NCBI GenBank assembly: GCA_017592775.1
Contig: JAGFNJ010000042.1
Span: 1-46,715 of the forward strand
DNA from: Candidatus Accumulibacter conexus
GTDB lineage: Bacteria; Pseudomonadota; Gammaproteobacteria; Burkholderiales; Rhodocyclaceae
Length of the DNA: 46,715 bases
Direction: 5' to 3'
Shown here: positions 1 through 8,961 of the stretch, in pieces
How the letters are laid out: each line of letters opens with the position of its first letter
Numbering within the stretch: position 1 is the stretch's first letter
Translations under genes and position numbers: made by a program
Notes under the pieces: model-generated
What the model saw: the letters and a program-made list of their open reading frames with translations, nothing else
What the model was told of the DNA's origin: nothing
Database searches by the model: none

Positions 1-3000
1 CGAAGCCGGCGTCGGCGTCTTCGTGGATCGCGTCGGCGAGGTTGTCGACGGTGTAGCTGTCGTCGCCCGTGCCGCCGATGAGGGTGTCGGCGCCGAGCCC
101 GCCATCGAGCGTGTCGTTGCCGGCGAGGCCGGCGAGCCGGTCGTCGCCGGCGTTGCCGCGCAGGCGGTTGGCGAGGTCGTTGCCGGTGAGCGTCGCGGCC
201 GTGGCGACGGCGAGGAAGAGGTGTTCGACGTTGGCGGCGAGCGTGTGCTCAGTGGCGTAGCCATAGACGCTGTCGTTGCCCTGGTCGGCGTCTTCGACCA
301 CCCGGTCGCCGGCGCCGAGGTAGTAGATGTCGTCGCCGAGGCCGCCGGTGAGGACGTTGGCGGCGCTGTTGGTGTCGCCACGCAGCGTGTTGGCGAGATC
401 ATTGCCATAGCCGTTGATCGCCGCCGTTCCGGTGAGAGTGAGGTTCTCGACGTTGGCGCCGAGTGTCCACCGGATGCCCGAGACGATCGTGTCCTTGCCG
501 GCGTCGGCCGCCTCGATCACGGTGTCTTTGTCGCCGACGTAATAGGTGTCGTTCCCTGTGCCGCCTTCCAGCGTGTCGGCTTCGGCACCGCCATCGAGCA
601 CGTTGTTGCCGCTGTTGCCGGTCAGCCGGTTGCGCAGTGCGTTGCCGGTGCCGTTGATCGAGGCGCCTGCCGCCAGGACGAGGTTCTCGACGTTGTCGGC
701 GAGGGTGTGGCTGACCAGACTCCAGACGGTGTCACTCCCCTGATTCGCCAGTTCGACAACGGTATCGCCGCGCTCATCGACGACATAGGTGTCGTCGCCG
801 TCACCGCCGCGCATCGTGTCGGCGCCAGCGGCACCGTTGAGCAAGTCGTTCCCCGAGGTGCCCACGAGTACGTCCTTGTTGGCGGTTCCGAGAAGCGCGG
901 CGGGAGACGCGGCGGCAATCTGGAGCGTCAATGGTGTGGCGACGGAAGCACCGGCTCGGTCGGTGGCCGTGATGCGTAGATTGAGGTTGCCTCTGGCGCC
1001 GACCGGTGCGATGCCGCTGATGTCCCCGGTGCGGGCGTCGATCGCCAGCCATGACGGCAGGGGGTCGCCAGTGGTCAGCGCGGCATGCAGCGTCAGCACC
1101 TCGCCCGGGTCCTCGTCCGCGAAGGTGTCGGAAGGTATCGTCCAGCGGATCGGCATGCCTTCGCGAAAGGTCAGCGTCTCGATAGGCGCGTTGACGACGG
1201 GTGCCTGATTGACGTCAGCGACGATCACTTTCAGGGCCTGAGAGGCCGACGCGCCGCTCCGATCAGCGGCGGTGACGAACAGGTCGTGGCTCCCGACATC
1301 CGCATTGGTGGGGGTGCCGCTGAGCGTGCGCGTGAGCGGGTCGAAGCGAAGCCAGGCGGGTTCGTCCGGCAGGTTCACCGACCAGGTCAGCAAATCGCCT
1401 GGGTTGGGGTCGCGGAAGGCGATTTCGGGCAGCACGACGGTGAACGCCTCGCCCTCGCGCGCCGAGACCGGCAACAGCGGCACGTCGGCTTGCGGAGCCA
1501 GGTTGCCCTGGGTGGCGGCCATGGCCTCGATGGCTCGACGGTCCCACGACGAACCGTTGGCGAAATTCACCTGCTCGACCGTGATGCGGCGCCCGTCAGC
1601 TTCGAGCTTCAACCAATCCGCACTGTCCTTGACACGGAAATACAGTCCGTCGGGCTGGTACTGAAGCGTGACGTCGCTGGGCAGGAGGTCGAAAAGGTCG
1701 ATCCGCTCCACTTTGCCGATGACGCGATCCTGGCCGTATCCTCGCCCGTAGCGTACCGTGCTGGCATGGTAAAGAAGGTCGTTGCCGGCGCCGCCATCGA
1801 GGAGGTCCGCACCCTCCCGCGCAGACATGGAACTGCCGCCGTAGAGGGTATCGTCGCCGGCATCGCCGTAAAGCTGGTCGTCGCTGCTGGACCTGCTGCC
1901 GCTGTCCCCGTAGAGGACGTCATCGCCGTCGCCGCCGCGTAAGGAGTCGTTGCCACCACCGCCGGTGACCGTATCGTTACCGGCCTGGGCGTCAATCCTG
2001 ACGTTGATGGTCGCTGTGGTCACCGGACCAAACGTCGGTATGGCGAAGAAGGAAGCCGCCAGTCTGTCGGCTCCCGCGGTTCCCACCAGTGCACCGGTGA
2101 GGTCGACGCGCGTGCCGTCGGCAAACTGCAAGGACTCGATCGGGATCACCGGTTGCCCATCGGCAAAGCGCGAGCCCGCGTCCTTGACGAAAACGAGGCT
2201 GTCGCTGCTTCCTGCCAGCGTCAGTTGCCAACTCTCGTCAGACAACACGGCGATGGTCAGATCCTGCATGCGGATCCCTTCGTCGAACCGGATATTGTCC
2301 CGGTCGACGGGCGCGCCGAGGCGCCGGTCGTCAATGATACGGTCCGTACCCGAACCGCGGCGAAAGAGATAGGTGTCGGCGCCGAAGACACCACTCAGTG
2401 TATCGTCGCCGGTTCCGCCGTCGAGCGTGTCGTCGCCCTCACCACCCCAAAGGTCATCGCGGCCGCTGCCGCCGTCGAGGTTGTCACTGCCCCCATAAGC
2501 CCTGAGGGTGTCGTTGCCGGCGCCGCCTTTGAGCACGTTCGCTGCCGCGTTGCCGTTGATCACGTTGTCCAGTTCATTGCCGGCAGCGCCGAGCGGGTTC
2601 GACCCGAGCAAGGTCAGGACCTCGACGCCGCTACCCTGGCTGGCCAGATCGAACGACACCCAGCTGTAGGCGGTGTCTCGGCCTTCGCCAGCGTGCTCGA
2701 TGATGAGGTCGTTGGCGTCATCGATATCGTAGACATCGTTGCCGGCGCCGCCGACCAGCGTGTCTGCACCGGCCAGTCCTTCGAGCCAGTCATTGCCGTT
2801 GCCGCCGTCGAGCAGGTCGCCGCGATCGCCACCGCTCAGCGTGTCGGAGCCGTCGAAACCGAACAGTCGATTGCCGACGCCGTCAAAGCCGGTCAGTGAG
2901 TCCGCCGCTGACGTGCCGAGCGTCGACAGGCGTGCCTTGATGTCGTCAGCGGTCCACGTGAGACCATCGGCGAAAGTGATCTGCTCGATGCCGGCGGATG

Positions 3001-6000
3001 TTGCCGCGTTGTATTGCTGTCTGACGGTCACTTGATCGCTGCCGCCGAGCCTGACGATCAGGTCGCTACCGACGCGCGCGAGTTCGCTGACTGCGGCGGC
3101 AGCGAGGTCGGTCAGGCGCAGGGTATCGACGGTACCGTTCGTGTCGTTGGTTTCGTTGATCACATCGGCGCCGTCGCCGTTGGCAAAGAGGTAGATGTCG
3201 GCACCGAATCCGCCAGCCAGCCGGTCGTTGCCGCGACCGCCGGCCAACGTATCGGCCACTTCCGCGCCATTGAGGCTGTCGTCGCCGTCGAAGCCGTAAA
3301 GACGGTTGTCGGTCCCCGCCTGACCGTTGATCACGTCCTTGCCGGCAGTACCGGTAACGAGTACGCGCTCCTGGAGGTCGCCCACGTTCCAGCGCACGCT
3401 GTCGGCGAAGCGAAACTCCTCGATCTGGTGGCTGGCACCGGCAAAATACGCTTGAATCGTCAGCCGATCCGAACCGCCGTAGGCCAATACCAGGTCATTG
3501 CCGTTATGCGGACGCGTGACGGTGACTACCGAGGAAGCGACATCCAAGAACTCGACGACGTCGGCGTGGTCGGCGGTGACGTCATCGTCGACAATGAGAT
3601 CGCTGCCGTCGCCGACGGCGAAACGATAGTGGTCGCTACCCGCCCCACCCCGCAGCGTGTCGTTGCCACGCCCACCGGTGATCACGTCGTCGCCGGCCAG
3701 ACCGTCTACGAGGTCGTCACCACCCAGTGCGTCGATCGTGTCGGAGGCCAGGGTGGCGGTGTATATGTCGGCGCCTTCGCTGAGTTCGGTACTCAAGTGT
3801 GTGGCGATCTCGGCGCCGTTCCACTCGCTGCCGTCAGCGAAGCGGACGCGGTCGATCGGTGCGCCCGCGAAGTGCCGGAGGACGAGAACGTGTTCGCCGC
3901 TCGTCCGCACGCGGATGACGAGGTCGTCGTGGCTGCGTGCGAAAATCAGATCGTCCGCAAGCAGGCCGTTGCCGATGATCAGGCGGTCGGTGTCGAGCGA
4001 GGAGTCGCTGTTGTCGATTGTGTCGTTGCCACTGTCGAGCCCCCAGAAATAGGTATCGGAACCGGCACCGCCACGCAGGCTGTCGTTGCCGGCGCCGCCG
4101 TCGAGGCGGTCGTTGACGCTGGTGCCGGTCAGCGTGTCGTTGCCGGTCGTGCCGGTGAGGTCGAAGCCTCTGGCGAGCAGCTCGCCGTAGCTCAGTGCCG
4201 TGCCGTCGGCGAACTCGAAACGGTCGATCGCCGGTGGCTTCTTGGTGCCGAGGGCGTCGTCGGGGTCGAATCCGTCGATGTGGATGGCGTCGTCGGGGTT
4301 GCTGCCGACCAGGATCTTGAGCGAGCCGATCGCCAGCCGGATGTCGTCCGCGGTGATGCCGGCGCCGAAGCGCAGGGTGTTGGGGAGGGCGGTGCCGTCG
4401 GCATCGGTCTTGGCGCTGGTGTCGATGATCCGGTCGGTGCCGTCGCCGCGGCTGTAGAGATAGGTGTTGCGGCCGCCGTAGCCGATGAGGGTATCGTCGC
4501 CCCGGCCGCCCGAGAACGTGGTGTGGCCGTCCGTGGCGGTGAGGTAGTCGCCGAGGCTGCCGCCGAACCAGAATCTTCGCCCACCGCTTGCCGCGCCCAT
4601 CGGCGTATCGACGAGGCGACCGATGAGTTCGCTGTAGCTGAGGGTTTCGCCGTTGGCGAACCGGTAGTGGCCAATGCTGCCCGCCAGGCCATCCTTGATC
4701 AGCAGTTGATCGCTGGTGCCGTAGGTGATGAGGAGCGAATCATCGGATTTGGCGATGCGTAGGTCGGTCGGCGTGGCCTGGCTGAAGACGATGGTGTTGT
4801 CGCCGTCGGCATCGACGACGTGTTCGACGAAGTCGTCCGCATCGCGCGGGCTGTCGCCGGCGGCGAAGAGATAGATGTCATCGCCGGCGCCACCTTCCAG
4901 GTAGTCGGTGCCGGTGCCGCCGATCAGCGTATCGGCTCCGCCGCCTCCGCGCAGGCCGTCGTTGCCGCTGCCGCCGTCGAGAAGGTCGTCGCCGTGCGCC
5001 GACGTGGCGAGCGGGGTGTCCGGCGTATCGTCGCCAGCGAGGACGTCGTCGCCCTGACCGCCGTAGAGTTCGTCGTTGCCACCACCGCCAATCAGGCTGT
5101 CTTTGCCGGCGCCGCCGTCGAGCGTGTCCCGGCCGTGATAGCGACTGTCGAGAGTAGGGTCGTCGCCGTCGAGGTAATCGTTGCCGACGCCGCCAATCAG
5201 TTCGTCGTCTGCGCCGTCACCCCACAGACTATCGTCGCCATCGCCGCCATCGAGGGTGTCGCGGCCGTGGTACTCGCCCGCCGTTACCCTGTTGTCACCT
5301 TTGAGGCGGTCGTTACCCGCGCCACCGAACAGCCCGTCGTCGTTGCCGTCCCCCCACAGTCTGTCGTCGCCGTCACCGCCATCCAGATAGTCGCGCCCGT
5401 GGTACTCGCCTGGTGTCAGGCCGTCGTCACCGCTGATCTGGTCGTTGCCCGCGCCGCCGAACAGCCGGTCGCCGTTGCCGTTGCCCGACAGATGGTCATT
5501 GCCGTCGCCGCCGTCCAGGTAGTCGCTGCCATGCAGGATGCCGGGCAGGCCACGTGTCGGATCGTCCGGGTCAGCCGGCTCGTCGCCCGAGAGGATGTCG
5601 ACACCGCGGCCGCCGTAGATCTGGTCGTTGCCCTCTCCGCCAAAGGCCACGTCGTCGTCGGCGCCGCCGTCGACGAAGTCGTCGCCGGGGCCGGCGAACA
5701 GCCAGTCGTTGCCGGCTCCGCCGAACATCAGGTCGGCACCCCCGTCGCGGCGAGTGATCTCCAGGGAGCGGAAGTCCTGTCGGAAGGTCGTTACGTCGCC
5801 ACGGGTCTCGACAAGGCGGATTACTTGCCAGTCGCGGGTAGCCGTGAGAACGACGGCGTCGCCCGACAGGTTGTCGTCGCCACCACCACCGATCGTCAGG
5901 TCATCGCCGGCACCGCCGGCCAGGAAATCGTTGCCGGCATCGCCGACCAGCGTGTCGTCGTCCTCGCCACCGTCGAGCAGGTCGCCCGACTCGCCGGGTG

Positions 6001-8959
6001 CGCCACTGGCCATCTGCACATCGTTGTTGGCGAACGCTGCCCGCAGTTCGACCTTGTCGCGTGCGAAGAGGTGGTCGCCACCGCTCCCTCCGGTGATCAG
6101 GTCGTAGCCGGTGCCGCCTTCGACGGTGTCAGCGTCGTCGCTGGCCTCGAGAATGTCGCGCCCGTCGCCACCCTGGATGCGGTCGGCGCCCGCCCCGCCA
6201 TCGACCCAGTCGTCGCCGGTGCCCGCTTCGATCCAGTCGGCGCCGCCGCGCCGGGCATCGATCAGGTCACGCCCACCACCCGACTGGATGTGGTCGTTGC
6301 CGGTGCTGTCCTTGAGGGTGTCGGCGTAGGCGGGGTCCGGCTGGTCGGGGTCGCCGATGACGTTGCCGAGGTCGTCGCGCAAGGACTGTACGCCCGGCGT
6401 CACCGGGTCGTGGTCGAGCGGTTGGAAATCGCCGAGGATGTCGCGGGTCGTAGGCCGCACTGCGCCTGTTGTTGAGGCGTCGGCCAAGGTGAGGCCGAGC
6501 TGGCCCTTTCGGTAATCCTTGACGGTGGTGATGCCGGCCGGCGAGGTGATGACGAGGTCGCCACGGCCGCTGTCGTCGGGTTTGAAACGGTAGCTGATAC
6601 CGTCCTTCTGCCAGAAGCCGTCGGCGACCCAGTCGGCAAGCGAGAGCGTTTGGTCGCCGATGCGGATGTGGCCGATGCCGTCGCTGTCGCGGATGGTGTC
6701 AAAACCGCCACCGACATCGAGGACGTAGGTGTCGTCGCCGGCGCCCCCGTCGAGGAGGTCGTTACCTTTTCCGCCTTCCAGGCGGTCCATTCCGGAGCCG
6801 CCCAGCAACGTGTCCTGGCCCTCCCCGCCGCTGAGAATGTCGCTGCCGGCGTTGCCTTCGAGATGGTCGTCACCCTTGCCGCCGTCAAGGCGGTCCATGC
6901 CGGCGCCACCGTAGAGGTGGTCTGCTTCATCGCCGCCGAAGAAGCTGTCGTTGCCGTCGCCGCCGAACAGGTAGCGCGAACCATCGCTCGTGGCGGTCAG
7001 GCTATTGACTTCCTGTAGGGTCATGCCGGTGGCCCTGTCTTCGAAATAGAGCGTGTCGGTTGACAGCACGTCGACGCGCAAATCCTTGCCGGTACCCGTA
7101 TTGGCCAGGTTGGCGGCGACGATGCGGGTTAGGAAAGCGGCCCGATCCGCGAGGTATCGATCAGTGTAGTTTCCTCGCCCGTCGGCCCGTTCCTGGGGCG
7201 TCAAGTCCCCATCGGCCTTCCAATCATTGTATTCGCTGTCCCACTGGGCTCTGAGCGTCTCTGCGACGGCCGTTGCGTTGCCGACTGTGGCTCTGAGGGC
7301 GACGGGGGAAAGCGTGAGGAGAGTCAACAGACTGGCGAAGTCGGTGCGGGCGGCGTTGCCTAGGTCCGCGCCCGGGAGGGTAACGGTGACTTTGCCGATG
7401 AGATCGGTGAAGCGCTTGCCACCCGTCAGCGCGTTGAGGTTCTTGTAGAATGCATTGCGGTCCGTGATGTCGGCCCAGGTGTTGCCATCGAGTCGCGCAG
7501 GCAGCGCAGGGGCCGCGCTGCCCAGGATCATCCGGGAGAGACTGTTGAGGACATTCTCCAGTACGTCGCCTTCCGCCTTGCCTTGGTCACCCGCCACGGA
7601 CTTGCTCCTGGCGTTGGAGGCCGCCTGGAGAATCGCGTTGAGCGTGTCCGTCGTGACCAGCGGGTCGAGAGTCGCCAGAGTGTTCTGCAGATTGAGTGAG
7701 TCGACCAGCAACACGAGACTGTGGGTGTCCCCGAAGTCGTTGTGCGCGTAGCGGTCAACCAGGAACTTGAGGCCGTAGGCGTCCAGGCTCGCCCTGATCA
7801 CCTCCTTGATGACGCTGCCACGGTACAAAGGCTGGTCTTCGACGAAGACCGGCGTCGGAGCTCCGTAGTGCAGTTGGGAGCTGGAGACGACCGACGGGTA
7901 GGTGGCGCCGAAGATGTCGAAGACATTGGGCTCTGGTGGAGAGACGGTGTTGCGCCCATCCGTGGCGATGTTCCAGGCTTCACGCACCTTGCTGTAGGCC
8001 TGGGTGTCGCGCTGGGCGATAGCTACGGCAAGCTGGTAATCCAGGCGAGTGGCTTCGATGTGGACAACCGGGATGGGCGCGGGAAAGGTCGGCTCTCCTG
8101 GGCTCGTGGAGCCACTGGTGAGCGTGGCAAGGCGGATGACTTCGTCGTAAACCTCGCTGAGATTTGCCAGAGCCTGACGGAGCAGGAGCTTCTCCGCTGG
8201 GGATGCCGTGCTCGTGCTTTCCAGCCGGACAAAATCCGCATGCGTAGGTCGGCTACCGCTGTTGAGCCGGCTCCTGACACCGTCGTAGAACAACTTCATG
8301 TTGCCATCGGTGAATACGATCTGGAGTCCGTCCGTATTCTTGCGTTGGAGGTTAAAGCGATCCACGATGTCGCGCAGCGATTGGCCGGCGTTGATCTTCC
8401 CGACGCCCGCGCCATTGAAGGTGTAGGTGGACCCCGCTTCGCCGGGGTGCAAGAGGTTGAACGCCGTCGCCAGATGGCCACCCAGGCTGTAACCGGTAAC
8501 CGTCAGGCTGGAACCGGCGGGGATCTTGCCGCTGCTCTTGAGGCTGGCGTACCAGTCGTCCATGTCGGCGATCTGCCCCATGGCCCAGCCGCCTTCGGCA
8601 ATTTCCATCTTGTTGGTGGCCTGATTGTCGCGCGCGGCGTCGTCCACGAACTCGGTGCTGCGGAAGCTGAGGACGAGCTTGTCGGTACCTTTTTCCTTGA
8701 ACAGCGTGCCGCTGAAGCCCGTCGTGGTGTTTGACAGGTGTTCGACCACCGTCCACCGGGTTGCGAACTTCTCCGCTTCGAGTTGTGGGAACTTGCTGGC
8801 GTGGCGGTTGCCCGTGGTGAGGTTCTCGACGGTGAGTGGGATGTTTAGTGCCTTCTCCCCTGGCGTTTGTGAAGGAGTCACATTTGCGTCGAAGTCGTAA
8901 AGTGCTTCGGCAGCCATCTGAAGACTGGCGTGCTCTAGGGTGTCGGCGATGGTGGGCAT
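1..8959 (-). CDS. Giant RTX calcium-binding protein with N-terminal lipase-like domain (partial)
   Basis: The frame is open from ATG at 8959 to the left edge (2986 codons), so the C-terminus and any type I secretion signal lie outside the window. There is no N-terminal signal peptide, as expected for type I export. Residues about 50-260 resemble an alpha/beta-hydrolase (class 3 lipase/DUF2974-like): a GYSLGGH nucleophile elbow puts the likely catalytic serine at residue 158 (8486-8488). The acid and histidine of a triad are not certain. A helical linker follows. From about residue 656 (near 6990) come dozens of GGxGxDxL nonapeptides that bind calcium as beta-rolls. Among them are repeated modules ending in FADG-type motifs (HCBP-related; near 6660-6490, 4870-4620, 4430-4190, 3950-3800, 3550-3370, 3120-2930, 2300-2100, 1720-1560). 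Two cadherin-like (CADG/He_PIG) domains lie near 1480-1230 and 1200-905, then more RTX. Start choice: AAGGAG lies 12 bases upstream. Probably a secreted or surface-attached hydrolase/adhesin; substrate unknown. Confidence 0.9.
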   Translation of the reverse strand, partial: MPTIADTLEHASLQMAAEALYDFDANVTPSQTPGEKALNIPLTVENLTTGNRHASKFPQLEAEKFATRWTVVEHLSNTTTGFSGTLFKEKGTDKLVLSFRSTEFVDDAARDNQATNKMEIAEGGWAMGQIADMDDWYASLKSSGKIPAGSSLTVTGYSLGGHLATAFNLLHPGEAGSTYTFNGAGVGKINAGQSLRDIVDRFNLQRKNTDGLQIVFTDGNMKLFYDGVRSRLNSGSRPTHADFVRLESTSTASPAEKLLLRQALANLSEVYDEVIRLATLTSGSTSPGEPTFPAPIPVVHIEATRLDYQLAVAIAQRDTQAYSKVREAWNIATDGRNTVSPPEPNVFDIFGATYPSVVSSSQLHYGAPTPVFVEDQPLYRGSVIKEVIRASLDAYGLKFLVDRYAHNDFGDTHSLVLLVDSLNLQNTLATLDPLVTTDTLNAILQAASNARSKSVAGDQGKAEGDVLENVLNSLSRMILGSAAPALPARLDGNTWADITDRNAFYKNLNALTGGKRFTDLIGKVTVTLPGADLGNAARTDFASLLTLLTLSPVALRATVGNATAVAETLRAQWDSEYNDWKADGDLTPQERADGRGNYTDRYLADRAAFLTRIVAANLANTGTGKDLRVDVLSTDTLYFEDRATGMTLQEVNSLTATSDGSRYLFGGDGNDSFFGGDEADHLYGGAGMDRLDGGKGDDHLEGNAGSDILSGGEGQDTLLGGSGMDRLEGGKGNDLLDGGAGDDTYVLDVGGGFDTIRDSDGIGHIRIGDQTLSLADWVADGFWQKDGISYRFKPDDSGRGDLVITSPAGITTVKDYRKGQLGLTLADASTTGAVRPTTRDILGDFQPLDHDPVTPGVQSLRDDLGNVIGDPDQPDPAYADTLKDSTGNDHIQSGGGRDLIDARRGGADWIEAGTGDDWVDGGAGADRIQGGDGRDILEASDDADTVEGGTGYDLITGGSGGDHLFARDKVELRAAFANNDVQMASGAPGESGDLLDGGEDDDTLVGDAGNDFLAGGAGDDLTIGGGGDDNLSGDAVVLTATRDWQVIRLVETRGDVTTFRQDFRSLEITRRDGGADLMFGGAGNDWLFAGPGDDFVDGGADDDVAFGGEGNDQIYGGRGVDILSGDEPADPDDPTRGLPGILHGSDYLDGGDGNDHLSGNGNGDRLFGGAGNDQISGDDGLTPGEYHGRDYLDGGDGDDRLWGDGNDDGLFGGAGNDRLKGDNRVTAGEYHGRDTLDGGDGDDSLWGDGADDELIGGVGNDYLDGDDPTLDSRYHGRDTLDGGAGKDSLIGGGGNDELYGGQGDDVLAGDDTPDTPLATSAHGDDLLDGGSGNDGLRGGGGADTLIGGTGTDYLEGGAGDDIYLFAAGDSPRDADDFVEHVVDADGDNTIVFSQATPTDLRIAKSDDSLLITYGTSDQLLIKDGLAGSIGHYRFANGETLSYSELIGRLVDTPMGAASGGRRFWFGGSLGDYLTATDGHTTFSGGRGDDTLIGYGGRNTYLYSRGDGTDRIIDTSAKTDADGTALPNTLRFGAGITADDIRLAIGSLKILVGSNPDDAIHIDGFDPDDALGTKKPPAIDRFEFADGTALSYGELLARGFDLTGTTGNDTLTGTSVNDRLDGGAGNDSLRGGAGSDTYFWGLDSGNDTIDNSDSSLDTDRLIIGNGLLADDLIFARSHDDLVIRVRTSGEHVLVLRHFAGAPIDRVRFADGSEWNGAEIATHLSTELSEGADIYTATLASDTIDALGGDDLVDGLAGDDVITGGRGNDTLRGGAGSDHYRFAVGDGSDLIVDDDVTADHADVVEFLDVASSVVTVTRPHNGNDLVLAYGGSDRLTIQAYFAGASHQIEEFRFADSVRWNVGDLQERVLVTGTAGKDVINGQAGTDNRLYGFDGDDSLNGAEVADTLAGGRGNDRLAGGFGADIYLFANGDGADVINETNDTNGTVDTLRLTDLAAAAVSELARVGSDLIVRLGGSDQVTVRQQYNAATSAGIEQITFADGLTWTADDIKARLSTLGTSAADSLTGFDGVGNRLFGFDGSDTLSGGDRGDLLDGGNGNDWLEGLAGADTLVGGAGNDVYDIDDANDLIIEHAGEGRDTAYSWVSFDLASQGSGVEVLTLLGSNPLGAAGNELDNVINGNAAANVLKGGAGNDTLRAYGGSDNLDGGSGRDDLWGGEGDDTLDGGTGDDTLSGVFGADTYLFRRGSGTDRIIDDRRLGAPVDRDNIRFDEGIRMQDLTIAVLSDESWQLTLAGSSDSLVFVKDAGSRFADGQPVIPIESLQFADGTRVDLTGALVGTAGADRLAASFFAIPTFGPVTTATINVRIDAQAGNDTVTGGGGNDSLRGGDGDDVLYGDSGSRSSSDDQLYGDAGDDTLYGGSSMSAREGADLLDGGAGNDLLYHASTVRYGRGYGQDRVIGKVERIDLFDLLPSDVTLQYQPDGLYFRVKDSADWLKLEADGRRITVEQVNFANGSSWDRRAIEAMAATQGNLAPQADVPLLPVSAREGEAFTVVLPEIAFRDPNPGDLLTWSVNLPDEPAWLRFDPLTRTLSGTPTNADVGSHDLFVTAADRSGASASQALKVIVADVNQAPVVNAPIETLTFREGMPIRWTIPSDTFADEDPGEVLTLHAALTTGDPLPSWLAIDARTGDISGIAPVGARGNLNLRITATDRAGASVATPLTLQIAAASPAALLGTANKDVLVGTSGNDLLNGAAGADTMRGGDGDDTYVVDERGDTVVELANQGSDTVWSLVSHTLADNVENLVLAAGASINGTGNALRNRLTGNSGNNVLDGGAEADTLEGGTGNDTYYVGDKDTVIEAADAGKDTIVSGIRWTLGANVENLTLTGTAAINGYGNDLANTLRGDTNSAANVLTGGLGDDIYYLGAGDRVVEDADQGNDSVYGYATEHTLAANVEHLFLAVATAATLTGNDLANRLRGNAGDDRLAGLAGNDTLDGGLGADTLIGGTGDDSYTVDNLADAIHEDADAGF
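5126..5540 (-). repeat. Tandem 132-bp (44-residue) higher-order RTX repeat
   Basis: Inside the RTX gene the HGRDxLDGG block recurs with exact 132-base spacing: the anchor (plus strand gtc followed by gc or cc) sits at 5126, 5258, 5390 and 5522. Each 44-residue unit reads approximately HGRDxLDGGDGDDxLWGD, then a GGxGND nonapeptide pair, then GDD and a short TxGEY linker. The units are diverged rather than identical, so this is an old duplication kept in frame. Confidence 0.8.
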
Positions 8960-8961
8960 GA

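Noticed and set aside
4880-7000. Regular short repeats that might be taken for a CRISPR or satellite array
   Set aside because: They are coding RTX nonapeptide repeats in one frame, diverged, with no constant repeat/variable spacer pattern.
23-8734. Long plus-strand open frames across the first 9 kb, rich in Val/Ala/Gly
   Set aside because: They are codon-aligned antisense shadows of the minus-strand RTX gene: GGxGxD codons read backwards give V/A/P/S-rich frames. They have no start signals or recognisable domains.
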